From Byssovorax sp. (GTDB taxonomy: Bacteria; Myxococcota_A; Polyangia; Polyangiales; Polyangiaceae): 64,000 nucleotides of DNA. The stretch lies in contig JANYGI010000035.1 in NCBI GenBank assembly GCA_025362495.1, forward strand, positions 1 to 64,000, written 5' to 3'. A program made the position numbers and the translations under genes. The notes under the pieces are model-generated. The model was not told the DNA's origin and did no database searches. It saw nothing but the letters and a program-made list of their open reading frames with translations. Of this stretch, positions 33,265 through 42,517 are shown in pieces (positions within the stretch are counted from its first letter, which is position 1; the number at the start of each line of letters is the position of its first letter).

Positions 33265-33629
33265 AGCTCCCCCGGCTCCCCGTCGTCTCTGCGATTTTAC
33301 TGGCCCTCTGCGTCTCCGGCTGCGCCGTAGCGTCGATCGTCCCCGGCCCGAAGACCGGGCCGCACATCGACGAAGAGCCGGTGCTGGTGCCTTATCCGGC
33401 GCCCGCGGCCCGCGTCGAGGTCGTGGGCACCGCCCCGGCGAACCTCAAAGACGCGGTGTGGATCGACGGAGAGTGGTTGTGGAAGGCTCGCCGCTGGGTC
33501 TGGCAAGGTGGCCACTGGGACCTGCCTTTGCCGGGCGGGTACTACGCTCCGCCGACGACGGTCCGCCTCTCCGACGGCGCGCTCGCGCACTACGCAGGGG
33601 CCTGGAAAGACGGGACGAAGAAGGAGTAA
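33261..33629 (+). CDS. Small lipoprotein with Trp-rich W-x-W/G-G-x-W motif
   Basis: A 122-residue lipoprotein with the signal VVSAILLALCVSGC. The mature part is Trp-rich: WIDGEWLWKARRWVWQGGHWDLP, then a Pro/Tyr segment. That pattern occurs in small exported proteins with YXWQ/BcpO-type repeats, of unknown role. The ATG overlaps the pilD stop (ATGA), so it is translated with pilD. The start at 33261 is preferred over 33204 because it gives the lipobox signal. Confidence 0.75.
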   Translation: MKLPRLPVVSAILLALCVSGCAVASIVPGPKTGPHIDEEPVLVPYPAPAARVEVVGTAPANLKDAVWIDGEWLWKARRWVWQGGHWDLPLPGGYYAPPTTVRLSDGALAHYAGAWKDGTKKE

Positions 33630-33639
33630 AGGTGGACTC

Positions 33640-34776
33640 GTGCTTCTAGATCAACAGCTCGCGGCGCTCTCCCAGGAAACCCTCACTCGCCTCCGCACGC
33701 GCGGCTTCGATCCCGAGCGCCTCCGCGCCTGGGCGCGCGATCTCGGCAAGGGCCGCGACACGCGCAATCGCCTTCCTGGCAAGGTCGAGCCGCCCGCGCC
33801 CGGCGACGTGATCGACGCGCCCGTCCCCGGCACGGCGGAGCACGCGCGCCTCGAATCCATCGGCCTCGAAGCGCTCCGTCGCGGCGAGGTCGCGCTCTGT
33901 CTCCTCGCGGGCGGCATGGCCACGCGCATGGGCGGCGTCGTCAAGTCGCTCGTCGAGGCCCTGCCCGGCAAGACGTTCCTCGATCTTCGCCTCGCCGAGA
34001 ACGCCCACCTCGCGCGCCTCGGCGGCCACAAGGTTCCCCTCTGGCTCATGACGAGCGAGCCCACCGACGGCCCGATCCGCAAGGCCCTCGAAGGCCGCCT
34101 CGACGGCGACTACCTCGCCACATTCGAGCAGTTCGTCTCCCCGCGCCTCACCGGTTCCTCGGGAGAATCAGCGCTCTTTCTCGATGAGCACGGGCACCCC
34201 AGCGTCCACGCGACGGGCCACGGCGATCTCCCCGACGCCCTCCGCGCGAGCGGCCTGCTCGACAAGTTCCTCGCCCGCGGCGGCAAGGTCGTCGTCATCG
34301 CCAACATCGACAACCTCGGCGCCACGGTCGACGCGGCGATCGTCGGCCTCCACCTCGAGCGCGGCGTCCCCGTCACGGTCGAGCTCGTGAACAAGGTCGG
34401 CAGCGATCGTGGCGGCGGCCCGGTGCGCTGGAACGGCAAGCCGATCATCACCGAAGAGTTCCGCCTCCCCGTGGGCTTCGATCCCGCGTCGGTGCCGGTC
34501 TTCAACACCAACACGTTCCTCGTCGACGCCGCGGCCCTCGATTCGCTGGCGATGGAATGGACGTACGTCGAGGTCGAGAAGAAGATCGGCGATCACACCG
34601 CCGTCCAGTTCGAGCGCCTCCTCGGCGAGATCACGACCGGGCTCCCGTCGCAGTTTCTCCGCGTTCCCCGCGACGGCACGGTCTCGCGCTTCCTCCCCGT
34701 GAAGGACACGGCCGAGCTCGAGCGCCGCCGCCCCGAAATCGAGGCCATCGCCCGCGCGCGCGGGATGCTCGTTTGA
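33640..34776 (+). CDS. UDP-sugar pyrophosphorylase family protein (UDPGP type)
   Basis: A 378-residue nucleotidyltransferase that would make a UDP-sugar from UTP and a sugar-1-phosphate. Markers are CLLAGGMATRMGGVVKSLVEALPGKTFLDL (nucleotide loop and substrate Lys), PLWLMTSEPTD, HGDLPDALRASGLL, VVVIANIDNLG and VFNTNTFLVD. The arrangement matches the eukaryote-like UDP-glucose/UDP-N-acetylglucosamine pyrophosphorylases rather than GalU. The specific sugar is not decided by the motifs. The GTG at 33640 is preceded by AGGTGG. It lies 10 bases after the lipoprotein gene. Confidence 0.85.
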   Translation: MLLDQQLAALSQETLTRLRTRGFDPERLRAWARDLGKGRDTRNRLPGKVEPPAPGDVIDAPVPGTAEHARLESIGLEALRRGEVALCLLAGGMATRMGGVVKSLVEALPGKTFLDLRLAENAHLARLGGHKVPLWLMTSEPTDGPIRKALEGRLDGDYLATFEQFVSPRLTGSSGESALFLDEHGHPSVHATGHGDLPDALRASGLLDKFLARGGKVVVIANIDNLGATVDAAIVGLHLERGVPVTVELVNKVGSDRGGGPVRWNGKPIITEEFRLPVGFDPASVPVFNTNTFLVDAAALDSLAMEWTYVEVEKKIGDHTAVQFERLLGEITTGLPSQFLRVPRDGTVSRFLPVKDTAELERRRPEIEAIARARGMLV

Positions 34777-34803
34777 TCTCGCGAACCCGAGTAGGGTGAC
34801 GGC

Positions 34804-35310
34804 GTGCACTTCGAGATCAGCCACGAGCTGGACGCTCCGGTCGACGTCATCGAGCTCGCGTTCCTCTCCCCGGACATGGGTCGCCTCCTCGCCCTCGCGC
34901 TCGCCCCGAGCGTCGAGTCGGTCGAGACCATCCTTCACGAGGTGAAGGACGGCGAGCTGCGCCGCACCCTTCATTTCCAGGCCAGCGCGCCGCTCTCCAT
35001 CTTCAAAGGCATGACGGTCGCGCGCGACGCCCTCTGCTGGGACACGTACGCGTTCTACCGCCTGTCCGACCACACCTCGACGTGGGAGGTGAAGCCGCGC
35101 GAGCAGTATCGCCGCTACTTCCGCGCCAGCGGGACGTACCGCCTCGAGTCGATCCCCGAAGGCCGCACCCGCCGCGTCGTCGTCGGCGATCTCGAGATCT
35201 TCGTCCCGCTGCCGATGGTCGGCGGCCTCGTCGAGCGCCTCGCGCTGAGCGAGGTCCGGAAGACGTACGACGCCGAGGCGGACACCCTTCGCAAGCTCGC
35301 CACGCTATGA
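34804..35310 (+). CDS. DUF2505-like START-fold protein
   Basis: A 168-residue protein with a GTG start. It looks like DUF2505, a SRPBCC/START-type lipid-binding fold: HFEISHELDAPVDVIELAFLSPDM at the start, a beta grip with the central RYFRASGTYRLESIPEGRTRRVVVGDLEIFVP, and a closing amphipathic helix (VERLALSEVRKTYDAEADTLRKL). The ligand is unknown. Its stop overlaps the SppA start (ATGA), and the two are probably made together. Confidence 0.7.
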   Translation: MHFEISHELDAPVDVIELAFLSPDMGRLLALALAPSVESVETILHEVKDGELRRTLHFQASAPLSIFKGMTVARDALCWDTYAFYRLSDHTSTWEVKPREQYRRYFRASGTYRLESIPEGRTRRVVVGDLEIFVPLPMVGGLVERLALSEVRKTYDAEADTLRKLATL

Positions 35311-37823
35311 AACAGCCTCGTTTCCGCGGCAATCGCGTCCTGTCCGCGCTCTCCGCGCTCGCGGTGGTCGGCCTCGCGTCGGCCCCGGCGCGCGCCGAAG
35401 CGCCGCCGCCGCGCCCGTCGGATCCGGTCGCCGATCCGGGCCGCAGCCTCGCCAGCGCCGACGACACCACGGCCATCGCGGGGAACCCCGCCAACCTCGC
35501 TTATCTCCCCGCGCCCGAGCTGCGGTGGAGCCTCGCCTGGACGGGCTCCGCGTCGCCCCAGCCCAACCGCGGTATGGCCCTCGCGGCCGGCCTCCCGATT
35601 GGCCCCTTCGCGACGGGCCTGCGCCTCGACTGGTTCAGCCCGCCCGGCAGCGCGCCCGCGCCCTTCGACGTCAACTACCACTGGCTCCGCTGGGGTGTCG
35701 CCGTGGGAAACCCCATGGCGAGCTTCGGCACCACGCTCGGCTGGGGCTTCTCCAAGAGCCCTTTGCTCGACGGGTATCTCTCGCTCACGAGCGGCATCAC
35801 CTCGCGCCTGTTGCCCTGGCTCTCGGCCTCGTTCGTCGTCCGCGACTGGAACGAGCCCGTCAGCGCCGCCGGCCTCTCCATCGAGCGAAGCTGGCAATGG
35901 GGCGTCGCGCTACGGCCCTTCGGCACCCGCGCCATCGAGGCCGGCGCCGATCTCGCCCTCCACGAGAAGAGCGAGACCGTCAGCGCCCATGGCATGCTCA
36001 GCCTCAACCTCCCTCGCGTCGGGCGCCTCCGCGGCGACGTCACCGTGTATCCCGGCGGCGACCGCCGCGTCCTCGCCATGGCCGGCGTCGACGTGAACAT
36101 CGATCGTTTCCAGGCCTCTGCGGGCGGCATCTTCGGCGACGCGATCACGAAATCCGGCAGCGGGTTCTACCTCGGCGCGGCCTACCGCGGCATCCGCGAG
36201 CCCGGCGTCACCCTCCCGCAAAAGGTCGTTCGACTCCGCATCAACGAGACCCCCGGCGTCCGCGGCAACACCCGCCTTCTCAAGCGCCTCTGGCGCCTCG
36301 CGGACGATCCCGAGGTCGCCGGCGTCGTCCTCCAGCTCCGCGCCGATCCCGCCAGCACGCTGGCCCACGCCGAAGAGGTCGCCGACGCGATCCGCGGCCT
36401 GCGCGCCCGCGGCAAGAAGGTGCTTTGCCACCTCGAAGACGCGGGGAGCAAGGCCCTCTTCGTCTGCTCCCAGGCCGATCGCATCGCGATGAACCCCGCG
36501 GGCGGCCTCCGCTTCGCCGGCCTCGCGTCGTCGTACATGTACTTCGGTGGAACGCTGAAAAAGCTCGGCGTGCAGGCCGATTTCGTCCGCATCGGCGACC
36601 ACAAGGGCGCCGCCGAGCAGTTCACTCTGCCGGCGGGCACGGCGATCGGCGACAGCGATCATCAAGAGCTGGTCGACAAGTTCGAGGAGGTGTTCCTCCA
36701 CGACGTCGGCGGCGGCCGCCACATCCCCGCGCAGGAGCTCAAAGCCCGCATCGCCAAGGGGCCTTTCCTCGCCGAGGAGGCCCGGCAAGCCGGCCTGATC
36801 GACACCCTCGCGTACAGCGACGAGATCGACCGCGTCACCGAGGAAATGCTCGGAGGCCGCGCCCACATCGTCGACGACGACGCCACGCCTCGGCCTGTCG
36901 AGAGCTGGGGCGAAATCCCCAAGGTGGCCGTCGTCTACCTCACCGGCGACATGGTCGACGGAGAGAGCCAGTTCATCCCCTTCATCGGGATCAAGCTCGC
37001 CGGCTCCACCACCATCGCTCGCGCCCTCCGCCGCGCCCGCGAGGACGCCAGCGTCAAATCGGTCGTCTTCCGCATCGAGACGGGCGGCGGCTCGTCGCTC
37101 GCGGCCGACGTCATCCTCCGCGAGGCGATCCTCACCGCGAAGGTCAAGCCGCTCATCGTCTCCATGGGATCGAGCGCGGCCAGCGGCGGCTACTACGCCT
37201 CCGTGGGCGCCCGCGAGATCTTCGCCAACCGCACCACCGTCACCGGATCCATCGGTATCTTCTACGGCAAGGTCGACGTCTCTGGCCTCCTCGACAAGCT
37301 CGGTGTCCACGTCGAGCAGTTCCGCTCCAGCCCCCGCGCCGACGCCGAGTCGTTCTATCGGCCCTTCACCGACAGCGAGCACGTCGAGCTCGGCGTGAAG
37401 GTGAAGCAGTTCTACGACACCTTCATCGCCCGCGTCGCCGAGGGCCGCAAGATGAAGCCCGAGGCCGTCGACGCCATCGCCCGCGGCAAGGTGTGGACGG
37501 GCGCCCAGGCCCAGCCGATTGGCCTCGTCGACCGCCTCGGCGGCCTGCGCGAAGCCCTGGAAGAGGCGCGCAAGCTCGGCAATCTCCCGGCCGACGCGCC
37601 CTTCACCGAGTCGCCGGAAGAAGACGACTCGCTCCTCGGCGTCGTGCTCAAGCTCGTCGGCATCACCTCGGTGGGGATGAATTCGGCCGCGGCGATGGCG
37701 CTGCCGCCGGTGTTCCTCGACATCGCTCGATCGCTGAGCCCGTTCCTGGTCTTCGAGCCGCAGAAGGCCCTGGCCCGCTCGGAGCTCGTCGAGAGCGAGC
37801 CTGTCGACGACAGGGCACCATGA
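35307..37823 (+). CDS. sppA: Signal peptide peptidase SppA fused to an N-terminal outer-membrane-barrel-like domain
   Basis: An 838-residue exported protein. The Sec signal ends ALAVVGLASAPARA. Residues ~30-295 read as an outer-membrane-like beta sequence (DDTTAIAGNPANLAYLP, RGMALAAGLPIGPFATGLRLDWFSP), the style of PorV/FadL-type proteins. From about 310 on is a two-repeat SppA of the S49 type. Lys (~432) lies in RIGDHKGAAEQF and Ser (~625) in MGSSAASGGYY, the expected dyad, with GSIGIFYGKVDVSG nearby. SppA degrades leftover signal peptides. Fusion to a barrel-like domain would place it at the outer membrane, which is unusual. It overlaps genes on both sides by 4 bases. Confidence 0.85.
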   Translation: MKQPRFRGNRVLSALSALAVVGLASAPARAEAPPPRPSDPVADPGRSLASADDTTAIAGNPANLAYLPAPELRWSLAWTGSASPQPNRGMALAAGLPIGPFATGLRLDWFSPPGSAPAPFDVNYHWLRWGVAVGNPMASFGTTLGWGFSKSPLLDGYLSLTSGITSRLLPWLSASFVVRDWNEPVSAAGLSIERSWQWGVALRPFGTRAIEAGADLALHEKSETVSAHGMLSLNLPRVGRLRGDVTVYPGGDRRVLAMAGVDVNIDRFQASAGGIFGDAITKSGSGFYLGAAYRGIREPGVTLPQKVVRLRINETPGVRGNTRLLKRLWRLADDPEVAGVVLQLRADPASTLAHAEEVADAIRGLRARGKKVLCHLEDAGSKALFVCSQADRIAMNPAGGLRFAGLASSYMYFGGTLKKLGVQADFVRIGDHKGAAEQFTLPAGTAIGDSDHQELVDKFEEVFLHDVGGGRHIPAQELKARIAKGPFLAEEARQAGLIDTLAYSDEIDRVTEEMLGGRAHIVDDDATPRPVESWGEIPKVAVVYLTGDMVDGESQFIPFIGIKLAGSTTIARALRRAREDASVKSVVFRIETGGGSSLAADVILREAILTAKVKPLIVSMGSSAASGGYYASVGAREIFANRTTVTGSIGIFYGKVDVSGLLDKLGVHVEQFRSSPRADAESFYRPFTDSEHVELGVKVKQFYDTFIARVAEGRKMKPEAVDAIARGKVWTGAQAQPIGLVDRLGGLREALEEARKLGNLPADAPFTESPEEDDSLLGVVLKLVGITSVGMNSAAAMALPPVFLDIARSLSPFLVFEPQKALARSELVESEPVDDRAP

Positions 37824-38806
37824 CCGAGGCCGTCGCCCTGCCGCCGCTCCTCGTCGCCGAGGAGGCCCGCATCGCCGTCGACGGCGTCGTCGCCATCGAT
37901 CGACTGACACTCTCGACCACCGGCGATCACCTGCTCTTCGCGGGCGATCCGGCGGCCCTCTTCGCGGCGATAACAGGCGTCCCGCTCTCGTCCCGCCGCG
38001 GCGCGCGCCCCGCGCTCACGGGCAAGGCGGCGCGCGCGGTCCTGGCGTCGATTGACGATCTCGACGAAGAGCTGCCGGGCGAGGCCTATGTCGTCGCCGG
38101 CTCGCTCCACCTCGCGGGGCGCAACGTCGCCGATCTCGCGCACGTGTCGCTCATGGGCGCGGCGCCGCTCGATCCTCCGCTCCCGCCCGGCTGGACGGCG
38201 GAAGAGTACGTGGCCTGGGGCGCTCGCCTCGCCGGCGCGCGCCGCCGCGCCGCAGCCGATCTCGCGGTCGCGGCGCTCGCGCGGGTAGGCCTGCTCCCCG
38301 CCCGCAAACGATTGACGAGCGTCCTCTCGCACGCCGAGCGGCGCGCCCTCGTGCTCGCGCAAGCCATCGTGATGGCACCGGAGATCTTGATCGCCGAGTC
38401 CCCGCTTTCAGGCCTCGAAGGCGCGGCGGCGGCGTTCGTCCTCGACGCGCTCGTCCAGGCGACCGAGGGCCGGCGGGCGATCTTCTCCGTCACGCGCATC
38501 GATCCGGCGTCGCCCGAGGGCCGCCTCGCGCGCGCCGCCAGCCACGTGATCGTGCTCGCCGGCGGCGAGATCGCCCTCGAAGGCACGCCATCGGAGCTGT
38601 TCTCCGGCGTCCGCGTCTACGCCCTCACCGTGCACAAGAACGCCGAGGCGTTCCGCGCCGAGCTGGCTTTGCGCGGCATCCCGCTCCGCGGCGGCCCTCA
38701 TCGCTTCTCGGTCGAGCTCGCGGCCTTTGGCTCCACCCGCGACATCGTCGCCGCTGCTCAGGCGGCCAGGGCGGCCCTCGTGGAAATGGTGCCGCTGATC
38801 GGCTGA
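37820..38806 (+). CDS. Degenerate ABC-ATPase-like protein lacking Walker A
   Basis: A 328-residue protein, translationally coupled to sppA (ATGA). The order matches an ABC ATPase, but the Walker A place reads AGDPAALFAAI with no GKS/T. The signature LSGGxxQR is weakened to LSHAERRAL. The Walker B/D-loop analogue is EILIAESPLSGLEG. A C-terminal alpha/beta extension of about 80 residues follows (FRAELALRGIPLRGGPHRFSVEL). ATP hydrolysis in the usual way is unlikely. It could be a regulatory or pairing partner. There is no adjacent permease gene. Confidence 0.6.
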   Translation: MTEAVALPPLLVAEEARIAVDGVVAIDRLTLSTTGDHLLFAGDPAALFAAITGVPLSSRRGARPALTGKAARAVLASIDDLDEELPGEAYVVAGSLHLAGRNVADLAHVSLMGAAPLDPPLPPGWTAEEYVAWGARLAGARRRAAADLAVAALARVGLLPARKRLTSVLSHAERRALVLAQAIVMAPEILIAESPLSGLEGAAAAFVLDALVQATEGRRAIFSVTRIDPASPEGRLARAASHVIVLAGGEIALEGTPSELFSGVRVYALTVHKNAEAFRAELALRGIPLRGGPHRFSVELAAFGSTRDIVAAAQAARAALVEMVPLIG

Positions 38807-38871
38807 TCTCCGTGTAAGGGGCGCCGCCTGACCCACGTTCCCTGCCCGTTCGACCTCGCAGGAGCCGCCCA

Positions 38872-39516
38872 ATGCCCTCATTCGCTCGCCTCGCATCCCT
38901 CGTCGCTGCCGCCGCCATCGCGCTCGCCACCAGCGGCTGCCATGGCTTCATCGACTTCACTCACGAGCTGCGCGACCAGCACAGCTTGACGCGCGACGAG
39001 CTCAAGAACCTTCAGTACTACACCTCGAGCACCATCGTCCTTCGCCGCGAGCTCGAGTCGGGCGGCAAGCAGATCACTGGCAATCACAAGCTGGTCGTCG
39101 TCGCCGGCAAGACGATCGAAGAGGTGGTGATCGAGTCGAAGACGCCTGGTATCGCCCTCGCCGTCAGCGATCATTCGATCACCGTCAGCTTCGAGGCAGG
39201 CACCTCGATCGAGTTCGTCGCCTCCGGCAGCAGCGGGAACCGCGCCACCGAGCAGTTCGCCTCGCCGCCCCCGGATCCGTTCCCCGGCAACAACCCCGAT
39301 CGCCGCGAGCGCGATCCCGAGCCCCAGGTGGTTCAGGGCTTCTTCGGCCCCTACGCCCTCGCGACGAATTCGAGCGGTCAGGTCATCTTCCAGGGCAAGA
39401 CGTTCGAGGCCGTGGGCGACAGCCTGCAAGCCCACCTGATGATCGGCGGCGAGTCCTTCGAGGAGACGGTGAAGCAGCACAAGACGCTGCCCGGCGTGCG
39501 CCTGCCGAGCAAGTGA
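38872..39516 (+). CDS. Putative lipoprotein, unknown function
   Basis: A 214-residue exported protein with the signal ASLVAAAAIALATSGC. It has a ribosome site AGGAG about eight bases before ATG. The mature part is beta-rich with a repeating strand pattern (VVVAGKTIEEVVIESKTPGIALAV; SHSITVSFEAGTSIEFVAS is an approximate reading). A Pro/Asp-rich loop (PPPDPFPGNNPDRR) follows, then a final domain with VIFQGKTFEAVG. No family is recognised. It stands alone downstream of the SppA set. Confidence 0.6.
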   Translation: MPSFARLASLVAAAAIALATSGCHGFIDFTHELRDQHSLTRDELKNLQYYTSSTIVLRRELESGGKQITGNHKLVVVAGKTIEEVVIESKTPGIALAVSDHSITVSFEAGTSIEFVASGSSGNRATEQFASPPPDPFPGNNPDRRERDPEPQVVQGFFGPYALATNSSGQVIFQGKTFEAVGDSLQAHLMIGGESFEETVKQHKTLPGVRLPSK

Positions 39517-41292
39517 TCACGGCTTCTGCCCCGTCAGCGCCTCCAGGAAATTGGCTCCCGGGACTGTCACCTTCTCTCCGGGCGCAGGCAGCTTGAAGGG
39601 CACGAAGCCCTGGTGAACCCAGGTCACCCAGACCGTCGTCGGATCGTCGAGCGGCGCGTCGAAATGGAACTGGATCCGCCGGGGAATGCCGTCTTCCCCG
39701 GCGTCCATGATCTCCGCGCGCATGCCGGCCACGCTGGCGATATCGCCTTTGTGAAACAGCATCGACGGGCTGCGGAAGACCTGGCTGAAGGGATCGTGGA
39801 AGATGCCTTCGCTCGCGCTGAGCGACAGCGTGTGATCGTCGATGCGCTCGACGATCTCGTCCCCGGTCGCGACGACCGTGAGCTGCCGCAGGCGTAATGT
39901 GAGGGGTTTGCCGTTGATCTCCTCGTAATAGCGCTTCGCGCCGGCCATGCCCGGCACCAGCGGATCAGGGGCGTTGACGACGACGAGAGTCGCTCCGACG
40001 ACGATTGGCAGCGTCCGCTCGCCCGCGACGACGTACTCGTGGAGCATCGTCCCGACGGCCCAGACGCGGAGCGGGAGCAGCAGCGGCGCGAGGACGACGT
40101 GGACGAGGATCATCACGCCGGCGACGGTCCTGGCGCTGAAGCGCGGACCGGGCTTCTCGACGGCGTAAGCGCGCGAGAGGAACGTGGCGATCAACCCGAA
40201 GGCACCGAAGCCCGAGAAGAGCAGCAAGCGATCGTTGGGCCACGTGGCGCAGACCGGGACGAGCGAGAGCAGCATGCCTGTCGCGAAGAACTGGCACGTT
40301 CGATCCTTGCGGATGACGCGGGCGAAGATCAGCGCGAGGCCGGCGAGGAGCGCCGTCACCACGACGAGCGGTAGCACCCTGGGCTCGACCGTCTGGGGCC
40401 ACAGATCGGCCGGCGGGAGGCCGAACTGCCCGAGGAGCAGGATGGGTAGCCGCTTGACGACGGCGAAGACGAAGGTGCCTGGTTCGCCGCCGGGATCGAC
40501 GTAGAAGCCGCTCCCGGAGGTGCCGTAGCCACGGACCTTGTAGATCACCGCCCATGCGAGGGTGACGAAGGCGAACGGCGCCATCGATCTGAGCCGCTCG
40601 CGAGGAGCCCTGTCGTCGAGGAAGAGCGCGTACGCCGCGAGATATCCCAGCGTCGCCACCGCAGCTTCGCCGGCCAGCAGCCCGAGCGCGAGGGCGAACG
40701 GGGCGAAGATCGCCGCCACGCGAGCGCCGTCGCGGTGAGCGCGATCGTGGAGCCAGAGCGTGAGGAGGCCGAAGACGCCCGCGAGGATCGCGTTGCGGTT
40801 GGAGATCCACACGACGACGAACGAGTGAGCGTCGTCCCACGCGAAGAGCAGCGCCGCGAGCCCCGCGACCCAGGTCTCCGGGAGGAGACGGCGGTAAAGG
40901 AGCCCTGCGAGGAGCGCCATCGCGGCGAAGAGGAGAATGTTCTCCGCGTGCATCAGGCGCGCATCGTCCGGGAAACAGCGGTAATCGACCCAGGCCCAGA
41001 GCCCCGAGAGCGGGCGGAAGAAGGCCAGTTTGTACGTGGGCGGCGCCCACCACGGCACCTCGCCGCGATCGCGGCTGAGGGCAAACTCGGCTCGATCCGG
41101 GCCGACGAAGCGGAAGAGATCCCAGCTCGGGCGGGGCACGATCTGGATCCCTCGCTCGTTGGTGACCCGCTGGACGTAGTCGTCCATCATGAACCCGACG
41201 TTGAGCGCAGGGAGAAAGAGCAGCACCGCGAGCGCCGCCGCCATCCAGGGGAAGCGCGGGCTCGCGAGCAGCCGCTTCATTCGGTCCAGCAT
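39517..41292 (-). CDS. Polytopic membrane protein, GT-C glycosyltransferase-like
   Basis: About 591 residues with an N-terminal hydrophobic span and the DD-type loop (FLPALNVGFMMDDYVQRV) seen in GT-C glycosyltransferases. Many hydrophobic spans follow (ILLFAAMALLAGLLYRRLL, AVIYKVRGY between spans, MLLSLVPVCATW, and others). The C-terminal ~200 residues form a soluble, beta-rich domain. Lipid-linked-sugar transfer in the cytoplasmic membrane is a reasonable guess only. The ATG at 41292 was chosen; GTG 41304 and ATG 41280 are alternatives. It is the last gene of the minus-strand unit that starts with YgiQ. Confidence 0.6.
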   Translation of the reverse strand: MLDRMKRLLASPRFPWMAAALAVLLFLPALNVGFMMDDYVQRVTNERGIQIVPRPSWDLFRFVGPDRAEFALSRDRGEVPWWAPPTYKLAFFRPLSGLWAWVDYRCFPDDARLMHAENILLFAAMALLAGLLYRRLLPETWVAGLAALLFAWDDAHSFVVVWISNRNAILAGVFGLLTLWLHDRAHRDGARVAAIFAPFALALGLLAGEAAVATLGYLAAYALFLDDRAPRERLRSMAPFAFVTLAWAVIYKVRGYGTSGSGFYVDPGGEPGTFVFAVVKRLPILLLGQFGLPPADLWPQTVEPRVLPLVVVTALLAGLALIFARVIRKDRTCQFFATGMLLSLVPVCATWPNDRLLLFSGFGAFGLIATFLSRAYAVEKPGPRFSARTVAGVMILVHVVLAPLLLPLRVWAVGTMLHEYVVAGERTLPIVVGATLVVVNAPDPLVPGMAGAKRYYEEINGKPLTLRLRQLTVVATGDEIVERIDDHTLSLSASEGIFHDPFSQVFRSPSMLFHKGDIASVAGMRAEIMDAGEDGIPRRIQFHFDAPLDDPTTVWVTWVHQGFVPFKLPAPGEKVTVPGANFLEALTGQKP

Positions 41293-41317
41293 GGTGGACG
41301 GCACGGTAGAGGGGAAT

Positions 41318-42517
41318 TCAGCGCGCGGGAAGCGCCGCGAGGATCTGATCGATGGAGTCGAGGACGAAGGGTATCTCGGCCGCGTTGTTCGGCCAGTGCG
41401 GCGTGAAGCGGAGCACGCCGTCGGGGAGAGCGCAGGCGACGCCGCGATCGCCGAGCTGGCGCTGGAGATCGACCACGGAGACGCCCGGAGGCGGCAAGAG
41501 GCTCAGCGTGCAGGAGCGGTAGCGCGCGTCGGCGGAGCGCAAGCTCTGGAAACCACGCGCCACGAGGCCGGCCTCGAGCACGTCGAGATAGGCATTGACG
41601 TGCTCGTGAATGGCTGGGACCGAGAGCTGCTGGATCAGATCGAGAGAGGCCTCGAGCCCGGCGAGGCCAGCGGTGTTGTAGTTGCCGCCTTCGAGGAAAT
41701 CGACGGTCTGCTTGATCGGTCGGTCGTAGCGCAGGTGTCCGGGGCCCTCGAAGAGGAAGCGCAACCCCTCTTCGTGGCTGAGCCAGCCGGCGGTGTTGGG
41801 GCGGAGCGCGGCGACGCGGCTCGGGTGAACGTAGACGAAGCCGCAGCCTTCGAGCCCCATCAACCACTTGTGGCTGCCGCAAGCGAGGTAATCGACGTGG
41901 GCCGCGCCGGCGTCGACGGGGACCGCGCCGCAGGCCTGCACGGCGTCGACGAACACCTGCGCGCCGCGGGCGTGGGCGCGCCTGGTGATCTCGGCGAGCG
42001 GCATGCGCAGGCCCGTTTGAAACTGGACGGCGCTCACGGCGACGAGGCGAGCCCCCTTGTCGAGCTCACGTGAGAGGCTCGCGAGACCGGCCTCGACGTC
42101 GCGATTCCACTCGTCGAGGGGGAGAAAGCAGAGCTCGATTCCGAACGTGGCGGCGGCGCGCTGCCAGGGCGTGATGTTGGCGGGGAACTCGCCCTGGAAG
42201 AGGATCACCCGATCACCGGGCGACCACGGGAAACAGAGGGCGACGTCGATCACGCCACGGGTGGTGTTGGGCAGGAGCGCGATGTCGGAGCCGGCGACGC
42301 CGATGAGCGCTCCGAGCTTGCCTTTGAGGCGGGTCCGCTGCTCGTTCCAGCGCAGGAACGCGGCGCCGCCGCGACGGGCGTAGTCATCGAGCACCTCGTT
42401 CACGGCAGCCTGGACTGCCACGGAAGGGGCCGAGATGCCGCCGTGGTTGAGGTACACGCGAGCTTCGAGGTGGGGGAACAGGCTGCGATCGCCGAGCCTG
42501 GCGGTGAACGTCGTCAC
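41318..42517 (-). CDS. Class V aminotransferase (PLP-dependent)
   Basis: A 399-residue PLP enzyme of the cysteine desulfurase/isopenicillin-epimerase-like branch. Motifs are VYLNHGGISAPS at the start, LPNTTRGVIDVAL, the region QVFVDAVQACGAVPVD, and the PLP lysine in GSHKWLMG (~residue 220) followed by GCGFVYV. The length is normal. No active-site cysteine loop typical of NifS/IscS is obvious, so a different substrate is likely. The ATG overlaps the stop of the upstream hypothetical gene by four bases. Confidence 0.85.
   Translation of the reverse strand: MTTFTARLGDRSLFPHLEARVYLNHGGISAPSVAVQAAVNEVLDDYARRGGAAFLRWNEQRTRLKGKLGALIGVAGSDIALLPNTTRGVIDVALCFPWSPGDRVILFQGEFPANITPWQRAAATFGIELCFLPLDEWNRDVEAGLASLSRELDKGARLVAVSAVQFQTGLRMPLAEITRRAHARGAQVFVDAVQACGAVPVDAGAAHVDYLACGSHKWLMGLEGCGFVYVHPSRVAALRPNTAGWLSHEEGLRFLFEGPGHLRYDRPIKQTVDFLEGGNYNTAGLAGLEASLDLIQQLSVPAIHEHVNAYLDVLEAGLVARGFQSLRSADARYRSCTLSLLPPPGVSVVDLQRQLGDRGVACALPDGVLRFTPHWPNNAAEIPFVLDSIDQILAALPAR

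Noticed and set aside
35910-37910. Antisense frame of 666 codons opposite sppA.
   Set aside because: Same shadow effect; the + strand frame has catalytic motifs and a signal peptide.
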